The position numbers and the translations under genes are program-made. 64,000 bases of DNA from Prorocentrum cordatum (taxonomy: Eukaryota > Sar > Dinophyceae > Prorocentrales > Prorocentraceae): the NCBI GenBank assembly GCA_963575745.1, contig CAUYUJ010000355.1:35886-99885 (forward strand), in the 5' to 3' direction. Every line of letters starts with the position of its first letter. Position 1 is the stretch's first letter. The notes beneath the pieces are model-generated. The model worked only from the letters and a program-made list of their open reading frames with translations. It did no database searches and was not told where the DNA came from. Shown piece by piece: positions 33,336-44,884 of the stretch.

Positions 33336-35154
33336 TCACCTCTTAGGGGTGTGGGCTCGCGGCAGCTCCGCTCTGTCACCTCCTCCTTCCTTCGGCGCCG
33401 CGTGGTCTCGAGCCTCCTTGGCCTTGTACCCCACATGCAGGGTCGCCACCGACTTGGCCATGGCCTCTGAGACCCATGCTGCGTCCTCATTCGGCTCCCA
33501 CAGATACTGGTGGAACGCGCCGCTGTTCCACCGTCCCCAGCGCTTCACCAATTCAGTACCCTGGAAGCAATGGTAGAGAGCCGTCGCCCCGCCGATGCGG
33601 AGCGAAGGGTTCTTGAAGCGATCTGGCGGGTAGCCCTCCAGCGCCGCTGCCTTCTGGAGCAGCTCTTGGATGCGCTCCCGCGTGATCGGGTTCCCGTCCT
33701 CCCACTTCTCGAGCGGAAGGTGCGCCTTCTTGCCCACCAGTCTGCTCGGGAACCAGCGGTTGTAACACTCCGCTGCCCACACAGGGCAGATCCCGTCTGG
33801 GTCGTTTGAACGGTAGTGGTTCCTCGCTTGTCCCTCTCCTTTCTGGTCTGCCTTCGCCAACTTGAACCAGAGCACCACCTCATCCGCTGCGGCGAAGTGG
33901 CTGACTTGCTCTCCCTTGCACTTCGGAGCGATGCCCAGTCCCGTCAGCACCTTCTTCGTATCCCAGTGTCCGGAGTGGGCGTACTCCCCTCCCCACCCCG
34001 CATCATGAAGAAGAAGAAGAAGGCGAAGATCACGCACAGGTACAGGGCAGCGTCTTACGCGTAGGCGTCCGGGCTCAGCATGCTCCTAATTCTCCTCAGC
34101 ATCCTGACCGTCAACGGCAGCTTCCTCCGCCCGGGCCCCTGCCACCTCTCGATGCCGTTGAGCGCCATCCAGATGCAGGGCTTTCCGGCCAGTGGGTCTG
34201 GTTTCCCCAGCATCACGTGTTGGGAGCGGATGCCGAGCAGCTTCGAACGTATCGTATTGTGCGACCTCTGCAGGCTGTTGTACATGTGGGCCATGAACAG
34301 CAGCAGCTCCTCCTCGTCCTGGTGTCGTTCTTCCCTCGTCTCCCCATGCAGCACAAGAGAGCGTCGACGAATGCGACAGAACATCGTCCACTGCCTCCAT
34401 GCGACGCCGTAGGTGGTGCGGGTGCTGCGTGCCACTGAAGCCACTACCCCATCATCCACCAGCCCCTGGAGCTCCATTTTGTAACTGCTGGCCTGCCCCC
34501 TGCTCGCCGGGGATCGTCGCGTGCTAGCTCCCTCAGCTGCCGCCCCAGGTCTGGGCTCCCTTGGCCTTGTCCGTCAGTTTCCGCCAGATACCTGTTCACC
34601 GCCTCCGGGTCGATCGCCACGGGTTTCTCCTCCTGAGCCCAGGTCCTCACACTCATGAAGCCCAGACCGTCGTCCCTGAGGTCCCTTGTGACCCTGAAGT
34701 TCCTGCGCAGGGAAAACGGCGGAGGGGGGGGGCTTCGGCTTTGCCACAGGCGCGCCCACGGGCGGTGGCGGTGGGTCTCCTGCGTGGGCTTCCGCCGGCG
34801 CCCATCTGACTGGAGGTCCTGCCGACGACGCCGCACCCGCTGACCGCGGTGCGCTCTCCCTGTCCCCCGCCGCCCGCTCTGCTGGTGGTGGGCGTGGCCC
34901 CGGCTGCGGCAGTGCTTCCCGGCCGTCGGGCGCCGGGCGCGGCTCGGGCCGGGGCAGGCGGGCGCGGGCCCGCGGGGCGCCCGGCTCCCCTGCTGCCGGC
35001 CCTGGCCGGGGCAATGCTTGCCAACCGCTCGGGACCGAACCCACCGCGCCCTTGGAGGGCGTCGGCGGCCGTGGCCCGCGGCGGGCCCTGGACGGGCCCG
35101 CGCTGAGTTCCTTGTTGGGCATTGGCAGAAGCGAGATGAGCCAACGTATGCCAC
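33336..35154 (-). pseudogene. Tyrosine recombinase, decayed (DIRS/Crypton-like)
   Basis: Read from 35154 down, the frame carries a proline-rich leader and then a conserved stretch (MSVRTWAQEEKPVAI, then VNRYLAET). After that comes an N-terminal core-binding domain (34477-34058: RSTRTTYGVAWRQW, then YNSLQRSHNTIRSKLLG). The catalytic domain (34050-33336) shows a box-I Arg within MMRGGEY, a Lys within KADQKGEG, a box-II SLRIGGATALYH, then GRWNSGAF and a Tyr in HQYLW. Tyrosine recombinases cut and rejoin DNA through that Tyr; Crypton and DIRS elements use them to insert. Breaks: a probable frameshift near 34490 in a G run, an in-frame TAA at 34055-34057, and a frameshift near 33985. The usual box-II His reads Pro. 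No reverse transcriptase was seen nearby, so a Crypton or a DIRS fragment are both possible. Confidence 0.75.
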
Positions 35155-35904
35155 CGCGCCCGCACGCGCCGTCGATGTTTGTGGCGCGCGCGAGCTCGGC
35201 AGCTCTCACCGTTGGCGATGCTAGCCAGAGAAATGCATGTCCGCGCTCGCCCTCCAGAGCCGGGCCCCGTTCCGAACCAACACCACGGTCCAGAAGCATT
35301 TAGTACGAGGTGCCTTTGGAGGCCTCGCGATGGCTCGTCGCGTATCGGAGGCTCCTTGCAGCGAGTGGCGGTGCCAGCATCGTGCGCGCGCGTTGGCAGG
35401 TGATCCCGCTATCTGCTTGGCGCGGCTTGTATGTTTGTGATTTTCGTTTCGTGCGTGTGCTGTGCCCGATATGGCCACTGCGCCTCGTGTGCTTGGCGTG
35501 CCGCTGGTTTGCCTGGCGCGCGCGGCGCGCGCGCTTGTCGCAGGTGGCTCTCGATTTGTTTCGTTTTTGTTCCCAGCCCTCCTGCGCGTCAGGTCCTCGC
35601 TTTGAATGTGCGGCGCTTCGCGCCTCATCCCGTCTGCTCTTCTCTCCACTCCTCTTCTCCTCCTCCTCTTCCTTCTCCTCCTCCTCCTCTTGCTCTTTTT
35701 TTTTCTCTCCGCTTCGTTTCCTCATCACCCATCCCCTTTTCTCTTGCGTGGTGTGCCTTCGTTTTGTGGCCGAGCCGAGGCATCCTCGGCGCGCCCTTCG
35801 CGCCGCGCGCTGTTCGTTGTCCCCGAGCGATTTGTTTTTGAAAGTCCCTGTGGTGCAAGCCGCCTGCCTGTGCCGCTACCAGTCTAGCGCGCCCATCGCG
35901 CGTG
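35155..35904. other. Unclassified
   Basis: GC-rich, then a pyrimidine-rich patch (35635-35720). No gene recognised. Confidence 0.4.
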
Positions 35905-36965
35905 TCGCGGCCCCATGCGCAACCCTGCCGGCGCGATGTGGTCGCACGCAACCTCCCCGACCATTCCAGATCAATGTTCACAAGGTTCGTGGCCCCTATG
36001 AGGAGCTCAACCGAAATCCCGCAGAGCACAGGCCGCACGCCGCCACGCAGATTATTTCAGGCCGCCCATCTCGCGGTTCGCTGTTCTTTATTTTTGGAAT
36101 TCAATCGACGACCCCCGCGGCACAGGCCGCGCGCCGCGCCCGGGCCATTTCGTCGCACCCACCACGCCATTCGTGTCCCCATAGGGAAGGCCCTCGGATG
36201 CCTTGCGGCTTAGGCCGCTGGCCACCGCCCCAACCATCTTAGTTCATTCAATACACGTTTCGCGCACCCCCGGGGAGGTCTACATGTTTTTTTTCCGTAT
36301 GACGCATGCCACCGCGTAGACCATTGCAGCAGGCCCATCGAACAGTTCGCGGCCCCGTGCGCAGCCCCCGGAGGGTTCTGTCGCGCAGGGCGCATGTTGC
36401 CGCCCAGACCATGTCATATCGCTTGTCATGTGTTCCGCGGCGCCATTAAACAAAAAGGTTCCGCCGAAGACGCTTGTGACGCAGGCCGCGCGCCGCCGCC
36501 AAGACCATTGCAGCTGTCTTCGCGCGATCCGTGGCCGCATTCGCAAACTCCAGTGAACAGTCTTCAGAAAACGCGTGCCGCCGCTCAGACCATTGAGCAC
36601 GCGCCCCTCGCAGTTCGTGGCCCCATGGAGTCCCGCCGAAGGCGTTTGTCGCACGTGCCGCATTGCGCCGTCCAGACCATTCCAGCAACATTGCTCTCTT
36701 TTTCACTAGCCAAATCTGGAGCGCAGGCCGCGTGCCGCCGCCCCGGGCCAATTCAGCGCTGCCTCGCACGGTCCGTTGGCCCATGCGGAGTTCCACCGAA
36801 GAATTTTGCGGCGCAGGCTGCTCGCCGCCGCCCATGCCCGTTCATCGCAGTTTTCACGCTGTTGGTGGTGTCATGGGGAGCTCCACCGAAGGCCCTTGTG
36901 GTAGATTTCGCATGCCGACTCAATGTGCTCGTGCGTGTCGGGCGGTCTTGTCTATGTTTCGCACT
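35905..36965 (+). repeat. Satellite of about 90 bp, array 1
   Basis: About 11-12 diverged monomers containing GGCCCCATAGGGA, CCACCGAAGGC, GCACAGGCCGC and GCCGCCGCCCAGACCATT. The core TTCGTGGCCCCA...GGAG.TCCACCGAAGG is shared with the 75-bp satellite at 29.1-30.3 kb. The array ends in a unique module (36905-37020) that recurs after array 2. Confidence 0.8.
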
Positions 36966-37419
36966 GCGTTCAACAACAAATTGGCTGTTTCGCAAGGTTT
37001 ATTTTGTTTTGAAGGGGCAGAAGGGAAGGCACGGAACAATGGACCAGCACGATGGGAAGGAGCGATGACCAAGGTCATTATTTGAAGGATGATGCGGGCG
37101 AAGGGCGCCTCCAATGATTGGCGCTCAAATTACGTTGTTTTTAGCATTTGGGCGAGCAGCACCTCCTGGTTACATCATAATCTGGTAAGGCTCGGAGCTG
37201 ACACTGGGCGGACGGCATTGGAGGAAGGATCAACGAGGGGGGCATAGGAGCAGAAAGGAGGGGGGAGAAGGGGCAGAGACGGAGGGCGGCGGGCAGGCCG
37301 GGGGGCGGGGGCCAGAGGGCTTGCGGGGAGCCCATGGGAGGTTTCGCGAGGGCCCCCATGGGCCCGCGGTGGGTCCCGACTCCCCCCCCCCGCGGTGGGT
37401 CCGGACTCTCCTTGGCATC

Positions 37420-37462
<43 letters not shown>

Positions 37463-38294
37463 TTTTGTTTTGTTTTTTGTTATATATATATATAGATATA
37501 TATACATATATATATATATATATGTATAGATATATGTATATATGTATGTATATATAACACATTTGAGGAGACTGACTGCCGAGGGGAGTCCGAACCCACC
37601 GCGGCTCCCATGGGTGCTCCCGCGGCGGCGGGTCCAGACTCCCCTCGGCAGCGGTTTGGGACATGTCCGGGCCCGGGGGGGCCTGGCGCGGGCTCGGCAG
37701 GGCCCCCCGGGGCTTTCGACTTCGTTGCGACTGGGGGTCCGAAGCGCTGTTTGGGTCCCAGAGTTGTCGTGTGGTTCGGGGTGCGGGCGGGGGGGTCAAC
37801 CGATGTTGCCTCCAGATAACACCACACTTGGGTGCGCGAGAATGAGCTGGTGGAGCCTGAGCGGGGCCTGCAGTGGGCTGTCCTGGAGCTGCTTTGAGGT
37901 CTTGTAGCAGTGCCATATTAGGATTTCGTGTTTTTTCTTTCGGTGGGCATCCTGGCGACTCCCTGGTGCCCCATGGAGGATCGATGAGCCGTTTCGGAAG
38001 CCTTGGGATTGCGTTGCAGCGGGCTCCGTCTGTCTTCGCGCCGTCGTTTGCATGCCTTGGGAGCGACGCGGAGGCATCTGAACCATCCGAAGAGTGGTGT
38101 GAAGGAGCTTTTGGAGGCCGTAGTTTTTTCTGAATCCTCCTGTCTGTTGGGTCATCGTTGAGAAACCGGAACGCTGAGCGCCTCATTGCCTGCCTTCCCC
38201 CTCCTCTACCGCCGCCTCCTCCTCCTCCAATGCGCTTCGATCCGTCATCTATCCTTTCTCTCCTGCGTGGTGGGTCTTCGCTCAGGAGTCTCTG
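36966..38294. other. Unclassified, between satellite arrays
   Basis: Holds the array-end module, a poly(T)/TATATA core flanked by inverted repeats (37390-37604), and otherwise unrecognised sequence. No gene supported. Confidence 0.4.
37390..37604. mobile_element. Palindromic element with poly(T)-(TA)n core
   Basis: CCGCGGTGGGTCCGGACTC then TCCTTGGCA (37390-37417) is mirrored by TGCCGAGGGGAGTCCG then AACCCACCGCGG (37577-37604). Between them are about 40 T and a TATATA tract. Further copies of the arm word lie at about 37360-37385 and 37620-37650. Confidence 0.55.
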
Positions 38295-39440
38295 CCAATG
38301 CAGTTTCCGCGCACCGTTCGAACGATTCGTGACCCCATAGGGCTTCACCGAAGGCCCCTGGTAGCACGGGTTGCTTCCCGCTGCCCGATGCCAATTCAGC
38401 GCGCGCCCCGCGCGGTTCGCGGCCCCAGAAAGGTGGTTGCACCGAAAGTTCTTGTAGCAAAGGATGCGTGCCGCCGCCCAGACCATGTCAGCGCGCCCCT
38501 CGTTCGGTTCGCGGCCCCATAGGATAGTAACACCGAAGGCCTTTGCAGCGCAGGCCGCTTGCCAACGCCCACACAATTCCAGTTTTCTCTTGTTCGTGGC
38601 CCCATTGGGAGTTCTACCGAAGGCCTTTGTAGCACAGGCCGCATGCCGCCGCCCAGTCCGGCCGAATTCTTTCTTCGCGCGGTTCGTGGCCCCGAAGGGG
38701 GCCCCGCCGAAGCGTTTGGTAGCATGGGCCGCATGCCGCCGCCCAGACCGCTTCAGTTCTTTATTCTCACGGCTCGTGGAACCTCAGGGAGTTCGGCCGC
38801 AGTTTGTTTTCGCAAGCCGCGCGCTGCCGACCAGACATGTTCAATGCAATTCTTGCGCGCGCCGTTGGCTCATAGAGGTTTGCGCCGAAGGCTTCTGTTG
38901 CACGCGCCGCACGTCGCCGCCGAGAGCATTGCAGCACTCTCTCACGCGGTTCGTGGCTCCACAGGATGCTGCGCCGAAGGCTTTTGTCGCGCTGGCCGCT
39001 TGCCGCCGCCCAGTCCAATCCAGCACCCCCCTCGCGCAATCCGGTGCCCCATAAGGGAGCTTGGCCGAGGATCTTTGTTCCGGTGCAGGCCGTATGCCGC
39101 TGGCCAGACTATTTCAGTTTATAGTTATTGCAGTTCAGGGTCCCATGCGGAACCCCGCCGAAGGCCCTTGTGGCACAGCGACTGGCACGGTTCGTGGCGC
39201 CATAGAGAACGTCACCGCAGGCTCTTGAAGCACAGGCCGCTTGCCGCCGGCCAAACCATTGCAGTTGCTGTTTTTCTTCATGCGGTTCGTGGCGTCATGG
39301 GGCGCTCCACCGAAGGCCCTCGTAGCACAGGCCGCGCGCCGCCGCCTGGACCATATCAGCGCAGTCTTCGCGCGGCTCGTGGCCTCCAGAGGGGGTGCAC
39401 CGAAGGCTTTTGTGGCAGAGTCTGCATTCACATCCGATGT
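38295..39440 (+). repeat. Satellite of about 90 bp, array 2
   Basis: About 13 monomers. TTCGTGG occurs at 38593, 38683 and 38773, giving a 90-bp period. It ends in the same module as array 1 (ATGTGCTGGTGTGTG, then TTGGCTTATTCGCAAG). Confidence 0.85.
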
Positions 39441-39937
39441 GCTGGTGTGTGTTGTATGCGAATTGCGTTATGAGAAGGGTTGGCTTATTCGCAAGAAGAG
39501 GTATATGTGAATATGTGTGGGACTCGTCGTGAAGTTTTTCCGTGAATGTGTATAATTGCGCCCTCAAAAGAAGACGAGTTTGGTTTTTTGGCGGCTGGTA
39601 ATGTAAGTCATGCCCAACATGCAACGCGCGTTCTCTTGAGCTTAGCATGAGAAGTGCATTCACCGTCAGCCCCGACCTCGGGCGAGCCACGCGCGGCGCT
39701 GCAGGCATTCCGCAAGACCGACTTCACCACAAGTATGCGTGGGGCGCGCTTATAGTGGTACAGAACTGCCAGACGCGCAACAAAGTTTTTTTTGTTGGCA
39801 TCGTTGCGCGACGACGGTATAAAATGGTGGACCAGTCAAAAACATTGCATGACAGCAACACCGTAACAAATGATACAGCCAATCCTGACTACCCTCGGGG
39901 GACGCGGTGGGTCTGGTCCCGATTGCTTTGCAGTTGC
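39441..39937. other. Unclassified
   Basis: No gene or repeat recognised. Confidence 0.4.
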
Positions 39938-40714
39938 TTAGGGTCCCGACCCTGGTGCCCTCGGCACTGGCTGGGGCAAGGGGGCGCGCCTCGCTGAGGA
40001 GCTCGCCTCCCCTGGCGTCGGCGGTGGGCCCTGGTGTGGGCTCGGCCGCGAGCCGCGGCACTGGGTCTCTGTAGCAGGCCATACCCCGGTCTCCCTCTCG
40101 TGCACCCGCTTGGCCAGCGTCGAGGGTGGGTCCCCGCCCTGGGACGGGTCCGTGGCCGGTGACTCTCGATCCCGTCCTGCGGCCCAGTCCCATGAGGGGC
40201 TTCTCCTCCTCCTCACGGCGCCTGGCCCCTCCTCACTGGCTCCGGGTGCCGGCGTACTCCGCTGAGGTGACCCTGGTGGGGGCGACTGCCGCCCCGTGCC
40301 GCCTGCAGCTGTGCTGGGTGGCGATGCTTGGGCGTCTGTCCGCCCCTTGCCCACGGTCTGCCTCGGCGACTCGGCCTGTGGGGGCGGATGGCGCTGCGGC
40401 TTCTCCTTCGCCGCCGCCACGCCACGACGCTGCTGGTCCTCCTCCAGTGCCCGCAGCAAAGGAGAGTACACTGTCCCTCCAGCCTCGTCTGCCCACAGAT
40501 GGACTGCAGCTTCCAGAGCGTACCTCGGTGCCGGCGGCAACGCGGGTGTTGCGGGTGTCCGCCACCGTCGCCCGATCTCCACCGCCGCGACCGCCCCGAT
40601 GATGATGGACAGGAGGGCCATCATGGGCTGATCCAGCCCTTCCTGCCACCGCTGTCCCTCTGTCTCTTCCTCACTGGATCGATCCCTCGGCCTGACTGCC
40701 GCGCCTGGGCCCAC
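39938..40714 (-). CDS. Hypothetical Pro/Arg-rich protein with N-terminal hydrophobic segment
   Basis: A 258-codon frame beginning near 40714. A hydrophobic segment (MMALLSIIIGAVAAVEIG, about residues 31-48) could be a membrane helix. It is followed by a globular-looking stretch (LEAAVHLWADEAGGTVYSPL) and a long disordered Pro/Ser/Arg tail. No family was recognised. It lies on the same strand as the recombinase relic at 33.3-35.2 kb, with satellite between. A gag-like role is possible by analogy with 46.7 kb but unproven. The G/C bias means a chance frame cannot be excluded. Confidence 0.35.
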   Translation of the reverse strand: MGPGAAVRPRDRSSEEETEGQRWQEGLDQPMMALLSIIIGAVAAVEIGRRWRTPATPALPPAPRYALEAAVHLWADEAGGTVYSPLLRALEEDQQRRGVAAAKEKPQRHPPPQAESPRQTVGKGRTDAQASPPSTAAGGTGRQSPPPGSPQRSTPAPGASEEGPGAVRRRRSPSWDWAAGRDRESPATDPSQGGDPPSTLAKRVHERETGVWPATETQCRGSRPSPHQGPPPTPGEASSSARRAPLPQPVPRAPGSGP

Positions 40715-40997
40715 GGCCCCAGGCGCGCGGCTGAGGCCCTTCCAGCGTCAGCCTCGAGGGCCCCAGCCGGCAGCCGCCCGGGGCCCCCTCTGGGCGCCGG
40801 GCTGCTGCGCTGCGCCAGGCCGCCACCGCAGGCTGCTCCATTATCGCCCTGTGCGGCCACGGCCGCCCGAGCGCTCGCAGAGCCTCGGACTCTCAGGCCC
40901 GAAGAAAAACTTGAGCCCAAATGGGCCGCGGACCATCCCCCTTCCCGGGCCCCGCCCCCACTAAAAACCTTACGTTCTAGGCTGCGCGCGAACTCCC

Positions 40998-41218
40998 ACG
41001 AGGAGGAGGAGGAGGAGGAGGAGGAGGAGGAGGAGGAGGGAGGAGAGGAGGAGGAGGAGGAGGAGGAGGAGGAGGAGGAGGAGGAGGCGGAGGAGGAGGA
41101 GGAGGGGGGGGGAGGGCGGGAGGGAGGGCGGGAGGGAGGGAGGGAGGGACGGAGGGAGGGCGGGAGGGAGGGAGGGAGAGAGGGAGAGAGGGAGAGAGGG
41201 AGGGAGGGGGCTCGCTTC
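40998..41218. repeat. (GGA)n then (GGGA)n microsatellite
   Basis: GGA run followed by GGGAGGGAGGG(C/A) repeats. Confidence 0.95.
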
Positions 41219-43950
41219 ATCCGCCCCCTCTCTCGGCCGCGTCCTTCTCCTGCTCCCCCTCATGCATGGTGGCACACTTTGCCCGAACGGCACCCCCGTT
41301 TAGGCCTTTCCGCTAGCGCAGACGTCCCCTGCCTCGCCGCCGACGCAAAAGTGCATTCGGGGAGGACTGAGAGAACTTCTACCAGAAGGGCTGAGAGAAC
41401 TTATACCGCAGTAGACCCTTCTGGGAAGGCCCGCCACCTCTCGCTTCCCCCCTAGGCTGGCCGCCGATGAACGTGGTTGTCCAGGGCTTCGGGTCTCGGG
41501 GCACTCTGGGCGCAGGTGCTGGGGGGGCCTTGCCGCAATCGCTTCTGCGGCGCAGTGGTGGCGCTTCCGGGGGCGCGTTTTCGACAGCGCCTCTGTCGGG
41601 GCGCCTTTGGCACGGCCCGTCCTCCCCCCAGATCACTGCCCACCCCCGTTGCCATTGGCCCGACCTTTGACGTCGTGATGTTTGGCGACTTGGGCCCCCC
41701 AGAAGTCTCGGCCCCTTTTCCAGGGCGGACGCGTCGTCTCGAGCTGTTGTTCTGTTCGGGGGTGCTGCTCTAGTGGCCGTATGTTTCTCCTGGGAAATCC
41801 GGCAGGCTCCTTGGGGCGGCGGGCGAGCTGGCGGGCGGGCCAGCTGGCGGGCGGGCGAGCGTGCGGGCGAGCGTGCGGGCGGCTGGGCGGGCGTGCCGCG
41901 CGAAGTACTTCTCGGGGGTCCGCGCTCTGAAAGACTCATCGGGCCGTCGTGGGGCTGGTTCCGACGAGGGCGCGCTGGGGACCTGTGCAGTTCCGCCGGG
42001 ATCGGAGACGCGCCCCCGGGGGACTGCGCGGAGCATTGGATATGGAAGCCTTTCCCGCCCCCTGCGGGCGGGAAGCATCCACGCCCATCGCTCCGCAGAG
42101 TCCTCGGGGACGTGTGTGTGTGTGTGTGTGGGTGTGTGTTGGGAAACCAACGACGTGGAGGGCTCGAGGCGTCGCGAACAATTCGCGGCGCTTCCTCCCC
42201 CCTAGACCAGCTTCGCGGCTTTCGCGGCTTCCTCTTTGCGGGTGCCCTGGGCCAGTGCCCCTCCCGTGCACCTCCCATGTGCTTCCCGTGAGCCTCTTCG
42301 ACATCCTCCTCGTCGTCGTCGTTGTCCTCCTCCTTCTCCTCCTTCTCCTCCCCTTTCTCCTCCTCCTCCTCCTCCTCCTCCTCTTCCTCCTCTGCCTCGT
42401 TTCGTTTCCGAGCAGCTTGGAACGTGCGCGTGCGGCGAGAAACATGCATGGCGGAGCAGCAAGGGAAAGGACAGTACGTGTACCGATCTCCCTTAAGAGG
42501 ACGTCGTCGCTGTATCTGCGTCCCTGGCTCACCAGATAGAGGGAAACAAGAGGGGGGAGTCTTATACCTCAGGCCAGCCTCAGACGCTTCCAAAGTCAAT
42601 GGGCCTTCCTCGCGGCCAACCATAGCGTCAGCATGGTGCGGCCTCCGGCCCTTTCTGGCCCTTTCGCGGGCGTCCTTGGCATCCTTCCGATCGAGGTTGG
42701 TAACGACACCAGTCGGCAACCTGTTGAAACTAGCCATGGCTACAGAGCGGCATTTTTTGTTTTCTCCTCCAGATGGGTCACCACTCGCACGCGAGTGTGG
42801 AAAAGTTGCAAAACGCCGGGACAATGTGTCGTCACCGATGAGATCGCGAGTGCGGCGCCGCACACCATGCACTGAGAAAGCATGGGTGGCAAACTTCTAC
42901 CTCGAGCTGAATCTGTACGAACACACATGGCACGAACACGAATCATTCACCTCAGTCATCCGCCCGCTTGTAGCCCAAGTCCTCACCTTTTGAACCCACG
43001 CTCTTGATGGGCATTTACCAGTTCAGCCTTGAAGCGTTTCCGTTTCTCACGGATCATGGGAATCCATTATTTTATGGGCTGTGTCGCGTATTCTGAGATA
43101 TCGTCAGAACGAGAAGTCAACCTATTCAAGTCTTCGGAAACGGCGTGTGTCCAGGACCTGTCCTCCGCGGCCGTCTTGTCTGTCTTGCTCCCCCTCTTGC
43201 ACCAATTCGCGTACCGTTGCTCTGGATCGCTGCTCGCTGGTGCAGTTCTGCCTCGCAGCTGACGTAAAAGTATCCAGGACCTGCGGACCGCAATTGTGTT
43301 GACATCGCGGGTTTTGTGTTTGGGTCATTCTCTGCCTGGAAGGCCAAAAGTGCAGAGACTAGGTCACACAAATGAGGGAATCTTGGGCTCGATACGCCGG
43401 GGGTCCCCTGCTATTGCTTCGCACAAAAGCGAACGGGCCCGACGCACACCAACCGTTTCCAGCGCGGTAGCGGAGATCCTTCAGAACCGCGGGGTTTCAG
43501 ATATTCCCGGTCTGTCTCGATCGGGTTTTGTCCCGGCCTTGGCTTCGGCTCACCTCGCCGTGCCTCTCCACCCCCCTCCGCCGTCCTCTCTGCGGACGAC
43601 GGCAGCGACGCCGCCCCCTGCCCTCCTGTGCGGACGACGACAGCGACTCCGACTCCTGCTCGCAACGCGTCTCCCGAGGGCCCCGGCTCCCCCCGCGCCG
43701 CGCCCGTAGGGTTACTAGAAAATAGTAAGAAAAGTAGTATGGTTGTTTGATATTATTGGGGGTATTTTTTGACACCGTCTTTTTCGTCCTAATCGTAGGG
43801 CCGGCCCCGCCAGACCGACATCGCGCGCTCGCCTCGCCTCGCCTCGCCCCTCCCCCCCCCCGCGGGCCTCCCCGCCGCAGGCCGCGCTGGCCGGGGGGCG
43901 GCGAGCGCCATGAAGGGCAACGGGGGTGCCCGCCGCCAGCCGCCCCCCCC
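41219..43950. other. Unclassified with minor repeats
   Basis: Minor repeats are a GCGGGCGAGCTGGC array (41818-41893), a (TG)n run (42113-42137) and a CTCCTC run (42302-42395). A 497-codon minus-strand frame crosses all three. That is expected of a chance frame in GC-rich repeats, and no domain was seen. Confidence 0.4.
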
Positions 43951-43953
43951 CCA

Positions 43954-43954
<1 letters not shown>

Positions 43955-44012
<58 letters not shown>

Positions 44013-44050
44013 ATTGTCGACGACGACGGCGACGACGACGACGACGTTGT

Positions 44051-44082
<32 letters not shown>

Positions 44083-44088
44083 CCCGGC
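43955..44088. repeat. (ACG)n microsatellite
   Basis: ACG/GACGAC run with GTCGACGACGACGGC interruptions. Confidence 0.95.
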
Positions 44089-44139
44089 AGCGCGTCGGGG
44101 GTGCCGCCGCCGCTGGGGGGGGGGCGGCAGGAGGGGCAG

Positions 44140-44392
44140 AGAGGAGGAGGAGGAGGAGGAGGAGGAGGAGGAGGAGGAGGAGGAGAAGGAGAGGAGGAGG
44201 AGGAGGATTAGAGAAGGAGGAGGAGGAGGTGGAGGAGGAGGAGGAGGGGGAGGAGGATTAGAAGAGGAGGAGGAGGAGGAGGAGGAGGAGGAGGAGGAGG
44301 AGGAGGAGGAGGAGGAGGAGGGAAGAGGAGGGAGAGGAAGAGGAGGAGGAGGAGGAAGGAGGAGGAGGAGGAGGAGGAGGAGGAGGGGCCGG
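44140..44392. repeat. (GGA)n microsatellite
   Basis: Purine GGA tract with small GATTAGA interruptions. Confidence 0.95.
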
Positions 44393-44692
44393 GGTGGCGG
44401 CAGGAGGGGCAGCGCGCGGGCCTCCCGGGCCGCGTGGCCACGGCCCCGCGCGGAAGGAGCAGCTGGGCAGTGGATGGGCCTCTGCGGACCCCCAGGGGGC
44501 CTCCTGGGGGCCTGGGACCTTCGGGGGCCTCTGGTGTAGGCCTCCTGCATGGGGTCCGAGTAGATTCCGCGGACGACTCGTGTGCACCGTGCCGCGTTGG
44601 CGCCTCTCATGGCGTCGTCGATTCTCGAGCCAGGAAAGGGGGCCTGAGGCCTTCGGGGGCCTCTGGCCGAACCTCCTAGATTCGAAGAAGAA

Positions 44693-44871
44693 TAAACGCC
44701 ACAAACACAAAAAAAATTGGCGCTCGGCGCGGATTTCTTGCATCCGCGCTGGACCCTCCCCAGCGGCGCCTCCGGCGCCGCCCATGGCGCGCTCCGCGCG
44801 CCAGGGGGGGGGGTCCGGCGCAGATCCAAGAAGTCCGCGCGGAGCGCCAACAGTTCATGTGTATGGCGTTC
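44693..44871. mobile_element. Hairpin element, family B copy 2
   Basis: Arms TTGGCGCTCGGCGCGGATTT then CTTGCATCCGCGCTGGACC and their mirror (GGTCCGGCGCAGATCCAAG, then AAGTCCGCGCGGAGCGCCAA) enclose GGCGCCTCCGGCGCC and GGCGCGCTCCGCGCGCC. Same layout as 1293-1448. Confidence 0.75.
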
Positions 44872-44884
44872 TTTTCTTCCTCTA

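Noticed and set aside
31281-33470. A 729-codon plus-strand frame of Pro, Ser, Leu then Gly
   Set aside because: It is a product of the TCC-rich and GGA-rich tracts; composition changes exactly at repeat borders.
39938-40714. Assigning the Pro-rich ORF a named retroviral gag function
   Set aside because: There is no conserved gag motif; only position and a hydrophobic segment suggest it, so it is left hypothetical.
41379-42872. A 497-codon minus-strand frame
   Set aside because: It runs through GGGC repeats, a TG run and a CTC run, shows poly-Glu and poly-His tracts from those repeats, and has no recognisable domain.
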